From NCBI RefSeq assembly GCF_024623785.1, contig NZ_JANKBZ010000016.1, positions 157,463 to 221,462 of the forward strand: a stretch of DNA of 64,000 bases, given 5' to 3'. Within the stretch, counting starts at the first letter, position 1. Every line of letters begins with the position of its first letter. The DNA is from Archangium lipolyticum. Its GTDB lineage: Bacteria > Myxococcota > Myxococcia > Myxococcales > Myxococcaceae. Under the pieces are notes generated by a model that was given only the letters and a program-made list of their open reading frames with translations, made no database searches and was not told the origin of the DNA. Below are positions 25,928 to 33,600 of this stretch, piece by piece. The translations under genes were made by a program, and so were the position numbers.

Positions 25928-27527
25928 TCAACCGGCGATCACCTATCTCAACCATGAGACGACGGTGAGGTCGTGGCTGCTGACGCGCGACCACAAGCGC
26001 ATCGGGGTGATGTTCCTGGTGGGGGTGATCTTCGCGTTGCTGCTGGGCGGCATCTTCGCGATGGCGCTGCGGATTGAGTTGCTGACCCCGGGGCCGACGG
26101 TGATGGCCCCGATGACGTACAACCGGATGTTCACCCTGCACGGGGTGACGATGGTGTGGCTGTTCATGATTCCGGCGATTCCCTCGGCGTTCGGCAACTT
26201 CGTATTGCCGATCATGCTGGGGGCGAAGGACGTGGCATTCCCGAGGCTGAACCTGGCGTCGTTCTACATCTACCTGGCGGGATCTCTGCTGACGGTGTTC
26301 GGGATGCTGTGGAGCGGAGCGGACACGGGGTGGACGTTCTACACGCCGTACAGCACGGTCTCACCGACGACGGTGACACCCATCTTGATGGGGGTGTTCA
26401 TCATCGGGTTCTCGACGATCATCACGGGGCTGAACTTCATCACGACGGTGCACACGCTGAGGGCGCCGGGGATGCACTGGACGCGGATACCGCTGTTCGT
26501 GTGGACGATCTACGGCACGTCGGTGATCCAGGTGGTGGCGACGCCGGTGTTGGGGATGGTGTTGCTGCTGGTGGCGGCGGAGCGGGTGCTGGGGATGGGG
26601 ATCTTCGACCCGTCGCGAGGGGGAGATCCGGTGCTGTTCCAGCACATGTTCTGGTTCTACTCACACCCGGCGGTCTACATCATGGTGTTGCCGGCGATGG
26701 GGGTGATCACCGAGGTGGTGTGTGCGTACAGCCGGAAGAACATCTTTGGCTACAAGATGGTGGCGGCGAGCACGTTTGGGATTGCGTTCGTGGGGTTCTT
26801 CACGTGGGGGCACCACATGTTCGTGTCGGGCCAGTCGACGTTCGGGTCCGGGGTGTTCGGGGTGCTGAGCATGCTGGTGGCGATCTTCACGGCGATCAAG
26901 ATCTTCAACTGGGTGGCGACGCTGTATGGGGGGTCGATCGATCTGAAGGTGCCATTGCTGTACGTGTTGGGGTTCATCTTCCTTTTGATGTTTGGAGGGA
27001 TGACGGGGGTAGCGGTGGCGACGACGTCGTTGGACGTGCACTGGCACGACACGTACTTCGTGGTGGCGCACTTCCACTACATCATGGTGGGGGCGGTGCT
27101 GATGGCGTTCCTTGCGGCGCTGCACTACTGGTGGCCGAAGATGTTCGGGAGGCTGTATCCGGAGCGTTGGTCGTTCCTGGCGGCGATGACGATCATCTTC
27201 GGGTTCATCGTGACGTTCCTGCCGCAGTTCCTGTTGGGGAACATGGGGATGCCGCGGAGGTACTACGAGTACCCGAGGGAGATGCAGTGGCTGCACGTGC
27301 TGAGCACTGCGGGGGCGTCGTTGTTGGCGTTCGGGTTCGGGCTGATCGCCATCTACCTGCTGTGGTCGCTGAGGTACGGGGCGGAGGCGCCGGTGAACGC
27401 ATGGGGTTCGAGGGGGTACGAGTGGTACAGCGGGTCTCCCCCGGTGCCGCACAACTTCACGGAGGCGCCGAGGTTCGAGCGGGAGGTGCACGACTACACG
27501 GTAGCGGAGGTGCCGCGTGTCTACTGA
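25905..27527 (+). CDS. coxA: cytochrome c oxidase subunit I, A2-type
   Basis: 540 residues and twelve membrane helices. The heme and CuB ligands are in place: His in FTLHGVTMVWLF, His and Tyr in WFYSHPAVYIMVLP, HH in TWGHHMFVSGQ, and HWHDTYFVVAHFHYIMVG near the C-terminus. The helix VI motif is YSHP with Ala where A1 oxidases have Glu (HPEV), so proton delivery should use the Tyr-Ser motif of A2-type enzymes. This subunit reduces oxygen to water and pumps protons. Confidence 0.96.
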   Translation: MNLAAGSNQPAITYLNHETTVRSWLLTRDHKRIGVMFLVGVIFALLLGGIFAMALRIELLTPGPTVMAPMTYNRMFTLHGVTMVWLFMIPAIPSAFGNFVLPIMLGAKDVAFPRLNLASFYIYLAGSLLTVFGMLWSGADTGWTFYTPYSTVSPTTVTPILMGVFIIGFSTIITGLNFITTVHTLRAPGMHWTRIPLFVWTIYGTSVIQVVATPVLGMVLLLVAAERVLGMGIFDPSRGGDPVLFQHMFWFYSHPAVYIMVLPAMGVITEVVCAYSRKNIFGYKMVAASTFGIAFVGFFTWGHHMFVSGQSTFGSGVFGVLSMLVAIFTAIKIFNWVATLYGGSIDLKVPLLYVLGFIFLLMFGGMTGVAVATTSLDVHWHDTYFVVAHFHYIMVGAVLMAFLAALHYWWPKMFGRLYPERWSFLAAMTIIFGFIVTFLPQFLLGNMGMPRRYYEYPREMQWLHVLSTAGASLLAFGFGLIAIYLLWSLRYGAEAPVNAWGSRGYEWYSGSPPVPHNFTEAPRFEREVHDYTVAEVPRVY

Positions 27528-28155
27528 GAGCTCACCGTGGGAGGAGCATTTCGGGAGCAGGGAGAACCAGAGCCAGGCGGCGCAGCTGGGGATGTGGATC
27601 TTCCTGGGTTCGGAGGTGTTGCTGTTCACGAACCTGTTCGTTGGGTACGCGGTGTACCGGTACTACTACCCGGAGGTGTTCGTCGAGGCGAGCAAGCACC
27701 TGAAGGCGGACTGGGCGATGGTGCAGACGCTGTTGTTGGTGACGAGCAGCCTGTTCGTGGTGTTGGCGGTGCACGCCATCCGGCAGGGGAGACAATTACA
27801 GACGGTGCTGGTGTTGGTATTGGCGATCGGGATGGGGCTGGGGTTCCTGGGGATCAAGGGGTGGGAGTACTGGGAGCACTGGAAGGAGGGGGCGCTGCCA
27901 GGGGAGTACTACCGGCTGGCGGAAGTGCCGGAGCGAGGGGGGAGCCTGTTCTTCACGTTGTATTTCCTGCTCACGGGGCTGCACGCGATCCACATGTTGG
28001 TGGCGCTGGGGCTGTTGGGGTGGCTGGTGTGGGGAGCGCTGACAGGGAAATACACAGCCGAGTACCACATCCCGGTGGAGGTAGGAGGGCTGTACTGGCA
28101 CCTGGTGGACATCTTCTGGCTGTTCATCTTCCCACTGCTGTACCTGGTGGAGTGA
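27517..28155 (+). CDS. coxC: cytochrome c oxidase subunit III
   Basis: 212 residues, five membrane helices, starting GTG inside the end of coxA. Hallmarks are NQSQAAQLGMWIFLGSEVLL, with the conserved Glu, FLLTGLHAIHMLVALGLLG and the C-terminal PVEVGGLYWHLVDIFWLFIF then PLLYLVE. This is the short, five-helix form usual in caa3 oxidases. It lies 9 bp upstream of coxD. Confidence 0.95.
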   Translation: MSTESSPWEEHFGSRENQSQAAQLGMWIFLGSEVLLFTNLFVGYAVYRYYYPEVFVEASKHLKADWAMVQTLLLVTSSLFVVLAVHAIRQGRQLQTVLVLVLAIGMGLGFLGIKGWEYWEHWKEGALPGEYYRLAEVPERGGSLFFTLYFLLTGLHAIHMLVALGLLGWLVWGALTGKYTAEYHIPVEVGGLYWHLVDIFWLFIFPLLYLVE

Positions 28156-28164
28156 GGGGGGAGC

Positions 28165-28554
28165 ATGGCGGAGGAGAAGAAGAAGTCCGCGTGGGGTTAC
28201 GTGGTGGTGTGGGGAGCGCTGACGGTACTGACAGTGGCGACGTGGGTATTGGGGACGAAGCTGAAGCTGGGAGCGTTCTCGTTGCCGGTGGCGTTGGGGT
28301 TGGCGGTGATGAAGACGGTGCTGGTGGCGATGTTCTTCATGCACCTGGTGGAGCAGCCGGGGGCGAGGAGGGTGGTGTTGCCAGTATCAGCGGTGTTCCT
28401 GTGCCTGCTCTTGGGAGTGACGTTGTTGGAGGTGATGACGAGGATCCGGATGTCGAGACCGGACGGAATCGAGGAGGAGCTGGAGCCGAGGAGGCCGGAG
28501 TCGACGAGGACGGCACCACCGGGGAGCGGGTCCAAGCGCTTGATGGGGAACTGA
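28165..28554 (+). CDS. coxD: caa3-type oxidase subunit IV
   Basis: 129 residues with three hydrophobic helices (about 10-30, 38-60, 68-88). The centre VALGLAVMKTVLVAMFFMHL then VEQPGARR is the standard motif of bacterial oxidase subunit IV. A charged tail of about 35 residues (RPDGIEEELEPRRPESTRTA) ends the protein. It closes the act-cox operon; two hairpin repeats follow within 100 bp and may stop transcription. Confidence 0.92.
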   Translation: MAEEKKKSAWGYVVVWGALTVLTVATWVLGTKLKLGAFSLPVALGLAVMKTVLVAMFFMHLVEQPGARRVVLPVSAVFLCLLLGVTLLEVMTRIRMSRPDGIEEELEPRRPESTRTAPPGSGSKRLMGN

Positions 28555-28583
28555 GTCACCAGGAACAACAAGAGGAACACCCA

Positions 28584-28620
28584 CCCCTCTCCCATCGGGA
28601 GAGGGACGGGGTGAGGGTAT
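28584..28620. repeat. palindromic intergenic repeat, copy 2
   Basis: CCCCTCTCCC-ATC-GGGAGAGGG hairpin followed by ACGGGGTGAGGGTAT, 29 bases after the coxD stop. It differs from copy 1 only in the loop. Likely terminator of the act-cox operon or an inactive interspersed element. Confidence 0.75.
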
Positions 28621-28649
28621 CGAGGACCGCGAGTTGAACCCGTGTATGC

Positions 28650-28684
28650 CCCCTCTCCCTCTGGGAGAGGGCTGGGGTGAGGGT
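28650..28684. repeat. palindromic intergenic repeat, copy 3
   Basis: Same hairpin as copy 1, then GCTGGGGTGAGGGT, one variant base pair away from the others. It directly touches the end of the glycosidase fragment at 28685. Confidence 0.75.
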
Positions 28685-28906
28685 CTACCGCTGGTAGATC
28701 TTCACCCAATCGACATACATCTTCACGGGGCCGCCCAGGGTGATCTTGAAGGCATCGAGTTGGATGCAGAGGTGGTGGGCGACAAGGGTGGCCTGCCAGG
28801 TCTTCCAGTCCAGAAGGTCCTTCTCGAAGCTGCCGTTGGCGAGCAGGTTGGGGCCCGTGGCGGCCGCGGTGAGGGAGGCGGGCACGTCAGCCGGGCCCTC
28901 CTGCAT
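28685..28906 (-). pseudogene. fragment of a secreted glycoside hydrolase (CBM-like piece joined to GH16-like C-terminus)
   Basis: A 73-codon frame on the minus strand. It contains PNLLANGSFEKDLLDWKTW, which looks like the start of a CBM4/16-type carbohydrate-binding module, and ends ITLGGPVKMYVDWVKIYQR, the usual last strand of GH16 enzymes (YVDWVxVYQ). The pieces are too short and too close together to make a working domain. It is enclosed by a hairpin repeat on one side and a beheaded toxin gene on the other, so it is best read as rearrangement debris. Confidence 0.55.
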
Positions 28907-28923
28907 GGGGCCACAGCCACACG

Positions 28924-29112
28924 GGAGATCCGCTCGAGGTGCGTGCCGTCTATGACTTCAAGTTCCGGTGTGTGGACTTCGACAAGCCTCCCGAATGGAG
29001 GGAGTACCCTCCGGGACACCGCTACGAGGGTGAACTCCAAGGCGATATCTACAAGGAAGCCTTCGTGCCCGAAGTCCACCCCATCGGTCCGCGGAAGGGA
29101 GCCTGCTGGTGA
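28924..29112 (+). pseudogene. beheaded VRR-NUC toxin, C-terminal 62 codons only
   Basis: From GDPLEVRAVYDFKFRC to the stop this frame is about 80 percent identical to the last 62 residues of the intact toxin at 30091-30903 (GDPLQVQAVYDFKFKC). No start codon, signal peptide or N-terminal domain precedes it; upstream DNA is the antisense glycosidase fragment. The stop overlaps the GTG of the first immunity gene by 4 bp, the same arrangement as in the intact pair. So the immunity gene has outlived its toxin. Confidence 0.85.
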
Positions 29113-30026
29113 GCGAGCGTTACCCGAAAATCCGCCTTCGTACGGAGTTCGGCGGCTATCTGGTGCATGAGGGATTGCGGCTGGACTTCTACATGCGCCG
29201 GCGGCACACGGAGATGGCACGGGCGGTGATGCGCTCGCTGGATGCCTACCTGGACGCGGTGGGTTCGGAGAATCTCGGCTTCTACGTGGATGACGAAGGG
29301 GACTTTCAGTTACTCGATGCGGAGGGCTGGGCACTCACACGGCGCAAGCTGCTGGAGGCACGTTGGCCGCGAGTCATCCTGGGAGAAGCCAGGGAGGTGG
29401 GCCCACAGAGGTACCACTTCGAGTACTACGGCAGACGGCTCGACGACCCTACCTGGAGAAGGTCGGAGAAGTATGCATGCGTGGCATCGTTCTGGCTGTC
29501 CACGGAGTACCTGGAGGAGCAGGGACCCGGGCGGGTGCGAGCGCTGGCGTTGGAGCTGGCGGCCCCTCTGCCCTTCTGCTCCGGCAACGCAGGACTGGCT
29601 TTCCTGGGTTTGAACGATGCAGTGGGGGTGACGAAGGAGATTCAGGACCGGTGCTTCCGCTACCCGGGCATGGACATTCCCGACGTGGCGCTCTACTCGT
29701 ACAACATCGGCACACGGGTGCGAGGCCCCTCGTGGCTGACGTTCCTGGGCCAGCCCGTGTTGGGAGAGCTGGGAGGTGCTGCGGCGTTGCGCGCGCGGCT
29801 GCGCTCACCGGACACCACGGTGCAGGAATTGGACGGTGAGCGAGCGGTGGTGACGCTGGGGGAGTGGCCGGAAGCGGGAGATACCGAGCAGGGCCGAACA
29901 CTGCCCGCCTATCGAGAGCTGGCGCGAGTGCTGGAGCCCTGGCTCTACGAGGGGCCCCTGCCCGAGAGCCAATTCCGCCCGGAGGACAGGCGCCGCTGGG
30001 AGCGCCGGTTCCTTGACGGACTGTGA
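29109..30026 (+). CDS. TsiV-like (DUF3396) immunity protein, orphan copy
   Basis: 305 residues from a GTG overlapping the toxin remnant. MSERYPKIRLRTEFGGYLVH opens a DUF3396-type protein; this family is described as immunity to VRR-NUC toxins of type VI systems. From about residue 110 (KYACVASFWLSTEYLEEQGP) to the end it is nearly identical, at DNA level too, to the second copy at 30900. The first 110 residues differ much more, which should decide toxin specificity. With its own toxin truncated, it may serve as a spare immunity gene against relatives. Confidence 0.8.
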   Translation: MSERYPKIRLRTEFGGYLVHEGLRLDFYMRRRHTEMARAVMRSLDAYLDAVGSENLGFYVDDEGDFQLLDAEGWALTRRKLLEARWPRVILGEAREVGPQRYHFEYYGRRLDDPTWRRSEKYACVASFWLSTEYLEEQGPGRVRALALELAAPLPFCSGNAGLAFLGLNDAVGVTKEIQDRCFRYPGMDIPDVALYSYNIGTRVRGPSWLTFLGQPVLGELGGAAALRARLRSPDTTVQELDGERAVVTLGEWPEAGDTEQGRTLPAYRELARVLEPWLYEGPLPESQFRPEDRRRWERRFLDGL

Positions 30027-30090
30027 TGGCTTTGGAGGAGCAGCACCGTAGAATGCGGGTGCCGCCCAGTGGGTGCCAAAAGGAGTGGAG

Positions 30091-30903
30091 ATGCCGGACC
30101 GGTTCATGCGCCGCCTGGAATTGCTGCTTGCTGGCTGTCTGCTGCTCGGGGCCTGTGCGGGCAGGCCTGTCCGAGGTGTTCCGAGTCACTACGCCCAGGA
30201 CTCACTGAGTGCCCGGTGCAGGGTGAATCCCGTCTACTGCGCCACCGCGACAGGGCGGGAGGTCGCCACCGGGCCGGTGCAGACGGTGGGAACGGCCGTG
30301 GCGTCCACGGGCGTGGTGGTGGCGGCACTGGACGAGGCGACGAAACCCTCCATCAAGAGCGCACTGGAGCAATGCGCGGACATGGCTCGCACGGAGGTGC
30401 TGCTGAGCCACTCGGGGACCTTCGAGGGACTGGTGCCCAACGCGAGAGAGTGCAAGCAGATGACGGTGGACGCGAAGGGGCGGAGCGTGACGTGGGCCAT
30501 GAGGCTCGGACTGGAGATGCACGAGGCGGCCATGAAGTGCGCCGAGGCGAAGCTGAGTGAGATGAACCTGAGGTTCAGCCTGAAGCAGCGCTACCGGTTC
30601 GACAGGGAGACGGGAGAGAAGTCGCTCATCAGCGCCAAGGAGAAGGAGGCGCTCCTGCGCCAGGGCGGAGAGGAGCTGAAAGGAACGCTGGAACCTGATG
30701 TGGTCATCCATGATGGAGACCCGCTCCAGGTCCAGGCTGTCTATGATTTCAAATTCAAGTGTGTGAACTTCGACGAGTATCCTGAATGGAGGAGGTACCC
30801 GCCGGGACACCGCTACGAGGGTAGGTTGCAAGGGGATGTCTACAAGGAAGCCTTCGGGCCCGAAGTCCACCCCATCGGTCCGCGGAAGGGAGCCTTCTGG
30901 TGA
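30091..30903 (+). CDS. VRR-NUC-type toxin lipoprotein
   Basis: 270 residues from ATG 30091, chosen for AAGGAG eight bases upstream. MPDRFMRRLELLLAGCLLLG then AC makes a lipoprotein signal. The middle (about 60-190) is helical with two short Cys-containing stretches. The C-terminal 65 residues hold the nuclease core: PDVVIHDGDPLQVQAVYDFK with Asp and Lys of a PD-(D/E)xK site, then YPPGHRYEGRLQGDVYKEAF. VRR-NUC domains cut DNA. The GTG of the immunity gene overlaps the stop by 4 bp. How a lipoprotein toxin reaches a target is not evident. Confidence 0.75.
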   Translation: MPDRFMRRLELLLAGCLLLGACAGRPVRGVPSHYAQDSLSARCRVNPVYCATATGREVATGPVQTVGTAVASTGVVVAALDEATKPSIKSALEQCADMARTEVLLSHSGTFEGLVPNARECKQMTVDAKGRSVTWAMRLGLEMHEAAMKCAEAKLSEMNLRFSLKQRYRFDRETGEKSLISAKEKEALLRQGGEELKGTLEPDVVIHDGDPLQVQAVYDFKFKCVNFDEYPEWRRYPPGHRYEGRLQGDVYKEAFGPEVHPIGPRKGAFW

Positions 30904-31817
30904 GTGAGCGTTACCCGAGAATCCGCCTCAGCACGGAGTCCAGAGGCTATTTGATCTACGAGGGCTTGCGGCTGGACTTCTACATGCGCCGGCCGCATAC
31001 GGAGATGGCGCGGGCGGTGATGCGCTCGTTGGACACCTACGTGCAAGCGGTGGGCGTGGAGAATCTAGGCTTCTACATGGACGACGAGGGCGAATATTGG
31101 GAACTCGACCCGTCTGGCTGGGCACTTACCCGGCGCAGTCTGATGGATGACCCCTGGCCTCGCATCATCTTGAGAGACGCGAGAACGAGTGGTCCGCAGA
31201 GGTATCGCTTCGAGTACTACGGCAGACGGCTCGATGACACCGACAGGAAAAGGTCGAAGAAGTATGCATGCGTGGCGTCGTTCTGGCTGTCCACGGAGTA
31301 CCTGGAGGAGCAGGGACCCGGGCGGGTGCGAGCGCTGGCGTTGGAGCTGGCGGCCCCTCTGCCCTTCTGCTCCGGCAACGCAGGACTGGCCTTCCTGGGT
31401 TTGAACGATGCAGTGGGGGTGACGAAGGAGATTCAGGACCGGTGCTTCCGCTACCCGGGCATGGACATTCCCGATGTGGCGCTCTACTCGTACAACATCG
31501 GCACGAGGGTGCGCGGCCCCTCGTGGCTGACGTTCCTGGGCCAGCCCGTGTTGGGAGAGCTGGGAGGTGCTGCGGCGTTGCGCGCGCGGCTGCGCTCACC
31601 GGACACCTCCGTGCATGAATTGGACGGTGAGCGAGCGGTGGTGATGCTGGGGGAGTGGCCGGAAGCGGGAGATACCGAGCAGGGCCGAACACTGCCCGCC
31701 TATCGAGAGCTGGCGCGAGTGCTGGAGCCCTGGCTCTACGAGGGCCCCTTGCCCGAGAGCCAGTTCCGCCCGGAGGACAGGCGCCGTTGGGAACGCCGGT
31801 TTCTGGACGGGGCATGA
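30900..31817 (+). CDS. TsiV-like (DUF3396) immunity protein, partner of the intact toxin
   Basis: 305 residues from GTG 30900, overlapping the toxin stop (GTGA). It has the same family features as the copy at 29109: RLDFYMRRPHTEMARAVMRS, WALTRRSLMDDPWPRIILRD, and a long conserved C-terminal part (ELAAPLPFCSGNAGLAFLGL, then RCFRYPGMDIPDVALYSYN). Divergence from copy 1 is confined mostly to residues 1-110 and to scattered silent sites after that. Its job is inferred to be binding the VRR-NUC domain of the adjacent toxin. Confidence 0.82.
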   Translation: MSERYPRIRLSTESRGYLIYEGLRLDFYMRRPHTEMARAVMRSLDTYVQAVGVENLGFYMDDEGEYWELDPSGWALTRRSLMDDPWPRIILRDARTSGPQRYRFEYYGRRLDDTDRKRSKKYACVASFWLSTEYLEEQGPGRVRALALELAAPLPFCSGNAGLAFLGLNDAVGVTKEIQDRCFRYPGMDIPDVALYSYNIGTRVRGPSWLTFLGQPVLGELGGAAALRARLRSPDTSVHELDGERAVVMLGEWPEAGDTEQGRTLPAYRELARVLEPWLYEGPLPESQFRPEDRRRWERRFLDGA

Positions 31818-31913
31818 AGCCCATGGCGCACCTGGCTTCCACTCAGGGCTGACTCCCGGGAAACGGGCCACTACAGTGCGGGGCCCGTGCCCCTTCCGGG
31901 TACAGGGGGAATC

Positions 31914-33014
31914 ATGAAACGCCTCGTCCTCGGTCTCGCCCTGCTCTCCGGCTGTGCCACCACCCGTCAGCCCGAGCCGCCCGCCGCCCCGGCGGCCGCC
32001 GCGCCCGCGTCCGAGGCGCCGCGGAAGCCCGACTCCGTCTACGTGTTCGAGGGTGTGGAAGTCTTCGGCTCGCGCAAGGTGCCCAGGGAGAAGCTGCTCG
32101 CGCTCATCACGCTGCCGGCGCCGGGCACGCGTCTGGACATGGAGAAGGACCAACAGGCGTTCGTCACGAGCCTCGTGGAGAGCAAGAAGCGGCTCACCGA
32201 TGCGTACACCTTCGCGTTCATCCGGATGTCGGTGATCCAGGACAAGAATCACACGATGCGTGTGACGGTGGATTTGGTGGACGCGGGGGACGAATGGCGC
32301 ATGCCCTTCTCCGCCGAGCCGGCGGAGGAGGTCGCGGATCCGGAGGGCCTGCTCGCGGCCTGGGCGGACTACCTGAAGACATTCTGGAGACTGAGGAGCG
32401 AGGGCGCGGTCCCCGAGTGGGGAATGGGCACCTGCCGGGCGCCCCTGGGGTGCTACGGTGGGTTCGATCACCCCGAGCTCGCGCCCCTGGAGCAGCGCTT
32501 CATCGAGGGGGTGCCCCGGAACGCCGATGCGCTCGTGCGCGTGCTGCGCGAGGACCGGGACGGCGGCAAGCGCATGAACGCGCTCATGCTGCTGACCTAT
32601 CTGTCCTCGCCCGAGCAGCTGGTGGCGGCGATCCTCCCGTCGGTGCGGGACCCCCACGAGGGCGTACGCAACGAGGTGCTGCGCCGGCTGGGCTCGGCGA
32701 GACAGGCGTCGAAGAAGCCGGGCCTCGTTCCGCTGGATCCGGTGCTCGAGGCGCTCTGGTACCCGCTGGCGTCGGACCGGAACAAGGCGGGCTGGACGCT
32801 GGTGCACCTGCTGGAGGCGGAGGAGACGGTGAATCGCGAGCGCATCCTCCAGAAGGCGGGCGAGGTGCTGGTGGAGATGGCGGGGATGCGGTCGGAGCTC
32901 GACCACGAGCCGGCGCGCAAGGTGTTGGCGAGACTGGCGGGGCAGGACTTCGGCGGGGACGTGGGGGCCTGGCGCCACTGGTTGGCGCTGTCCCTGGGGA
33001 AGCGGTGTCATTAG
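31914..33014 (+). CDS. lipoprotein with POTRA-like N-terminal and HEAT-like C-terminal regions
   Basis: 366 residues. MKRLVLGLALLSGC gives a lipoprotein with Cys at 14, followed by a Pro/Ala linker. Residues 40-130 (VYVFEGVEVFGSRKVPREKL, then FAFIRMSVIQDKNHTMRVTV) resemble a POTRA-like domain. From about 180 the chain is helical with HEAT-like units (DALVRVLREDRDGGKRMNAL, EQLVAAILPSVRDPHEGVRN, EVLRRLG). No definite family. Such domains mediate protein contacts. The upstream gap of 96 bp separates it from the immunity gene. Confidence 0.65.
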   Translation: MKRLVLGLALLSGCATTRQPEPPAAPAAAAPASEAPRKPDSVYVFEGVEVFGSRKVPREKLLALITLPAPGTRLDMEKDQQAFVTSLVESKKRLTDAYTFAFIRMSVIQDKNHTMRVTVDLVDAGDEWRMPFSAEPAEEVADPEGLLAAWADYLKTFWRLRSEGAVPEWGMGTCRAPLGCYGGFDHPELAPLEQRFIEGVPRNADALVRVLREDRDGGKRMNALMLLTYLSSPEQLVAAILPSVRDPHEGVRNEVLRRLGSARQASKKPGLVPLDPVLEALWYPLASDRNKAGWTLVHLLEAEETVNRERILQKAGEVLVEMAGMRSELDHEPARKVLARLAGQDFGGDVGAWRHWLALSLGKRCH

Positions 33015-33027
33015 GCTGGTGGGCACC

Positions 33028-33600
33028 ATGCTGACGGATGCGAAGACCCTGCCCACGCTGGAGACGCCCCGCCTGCGGTTGCGCTGGCTGACGGAGGCGG
33101 ACGTGCCGGCGCTCTTCGAGCTCTTCTCGCACCGGGAGGTGACGCGCTACTGGAGCTGGGCGGCGTATACGGAGGTGGCGCAGGCGGAGAAGTTGCTGCG
33201 GGCCATCCACGCGTTCTTCGCCGAGCGCTCGCTGTTCCAGTGGGGCATCGCGCGGCGGGAGGACGACAAGGTGGTGGGCACGTGCACGTTGTCGGATCTG
33301 AGCCAGACGCATCGGCGTGCGAGCCTCGGGTACGCGCTGAACCGCGCCTGTTGGGGTCAGGGCTACGGGCGGGAGGCGGTGGGCCGGGTGGTGGAGTTCG
33401 GCTTCACGGAGCTGGAGCTGAACCGGGTGGAGGCGGACGTGGACCCGCGCAACGTGGCCTCCATCAAGGTGCTCGAGGAGCTGGGCTTCCAACATGAGGG
33501 CCGCCAGCGCGAGCGCTACATCATCGACGGCGAGATTCAGGACGCGGTGATGTACGGGCTGCTGCGGCGGGAGTGGCGGCCGGGTTCCTCCTCGCGGTGA
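33028..33600 (+). CDS. GNAT acetyltransferase, RimJ/RimL-like
   Basis: 190 residues from ATG 33028. Typical RimJ/L layout: TPRLRLRWLTEADVPALFEL, then AWGIARREDD-like strand (FQWGIARREDDKVVGTC), the acetyl-CoA loop RACWGQGYGREAV (Q-x-x-G-x-G) near 112, VEADVDPRNVASIKVLEELG, then FQHEGRQRERYIIDGEIQD. It should transfer acetyl from CoA to a protein N-terminus or small amine. It starts 13 bp after the lipoprotein gene, and its stop overlaps the GTG of the regulator downstream. Confidence 0.9.
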   Translation: MLTDAKTLPTLETPRLRLRWLTEADVPALFELFSHREVTRYWSWAAYTEVAQAEKLLRAIHAFFAERSLFQWGIARREDDKVVGTCTLSDLSQTHRRASLGYALNRACWGQGYGREAVGRVVEFGFTELELNRVEADVDPRNVASIKVLEELGFQHEGRQRERYIIDGEIQDAVMYGLLRREWRPGSSSR

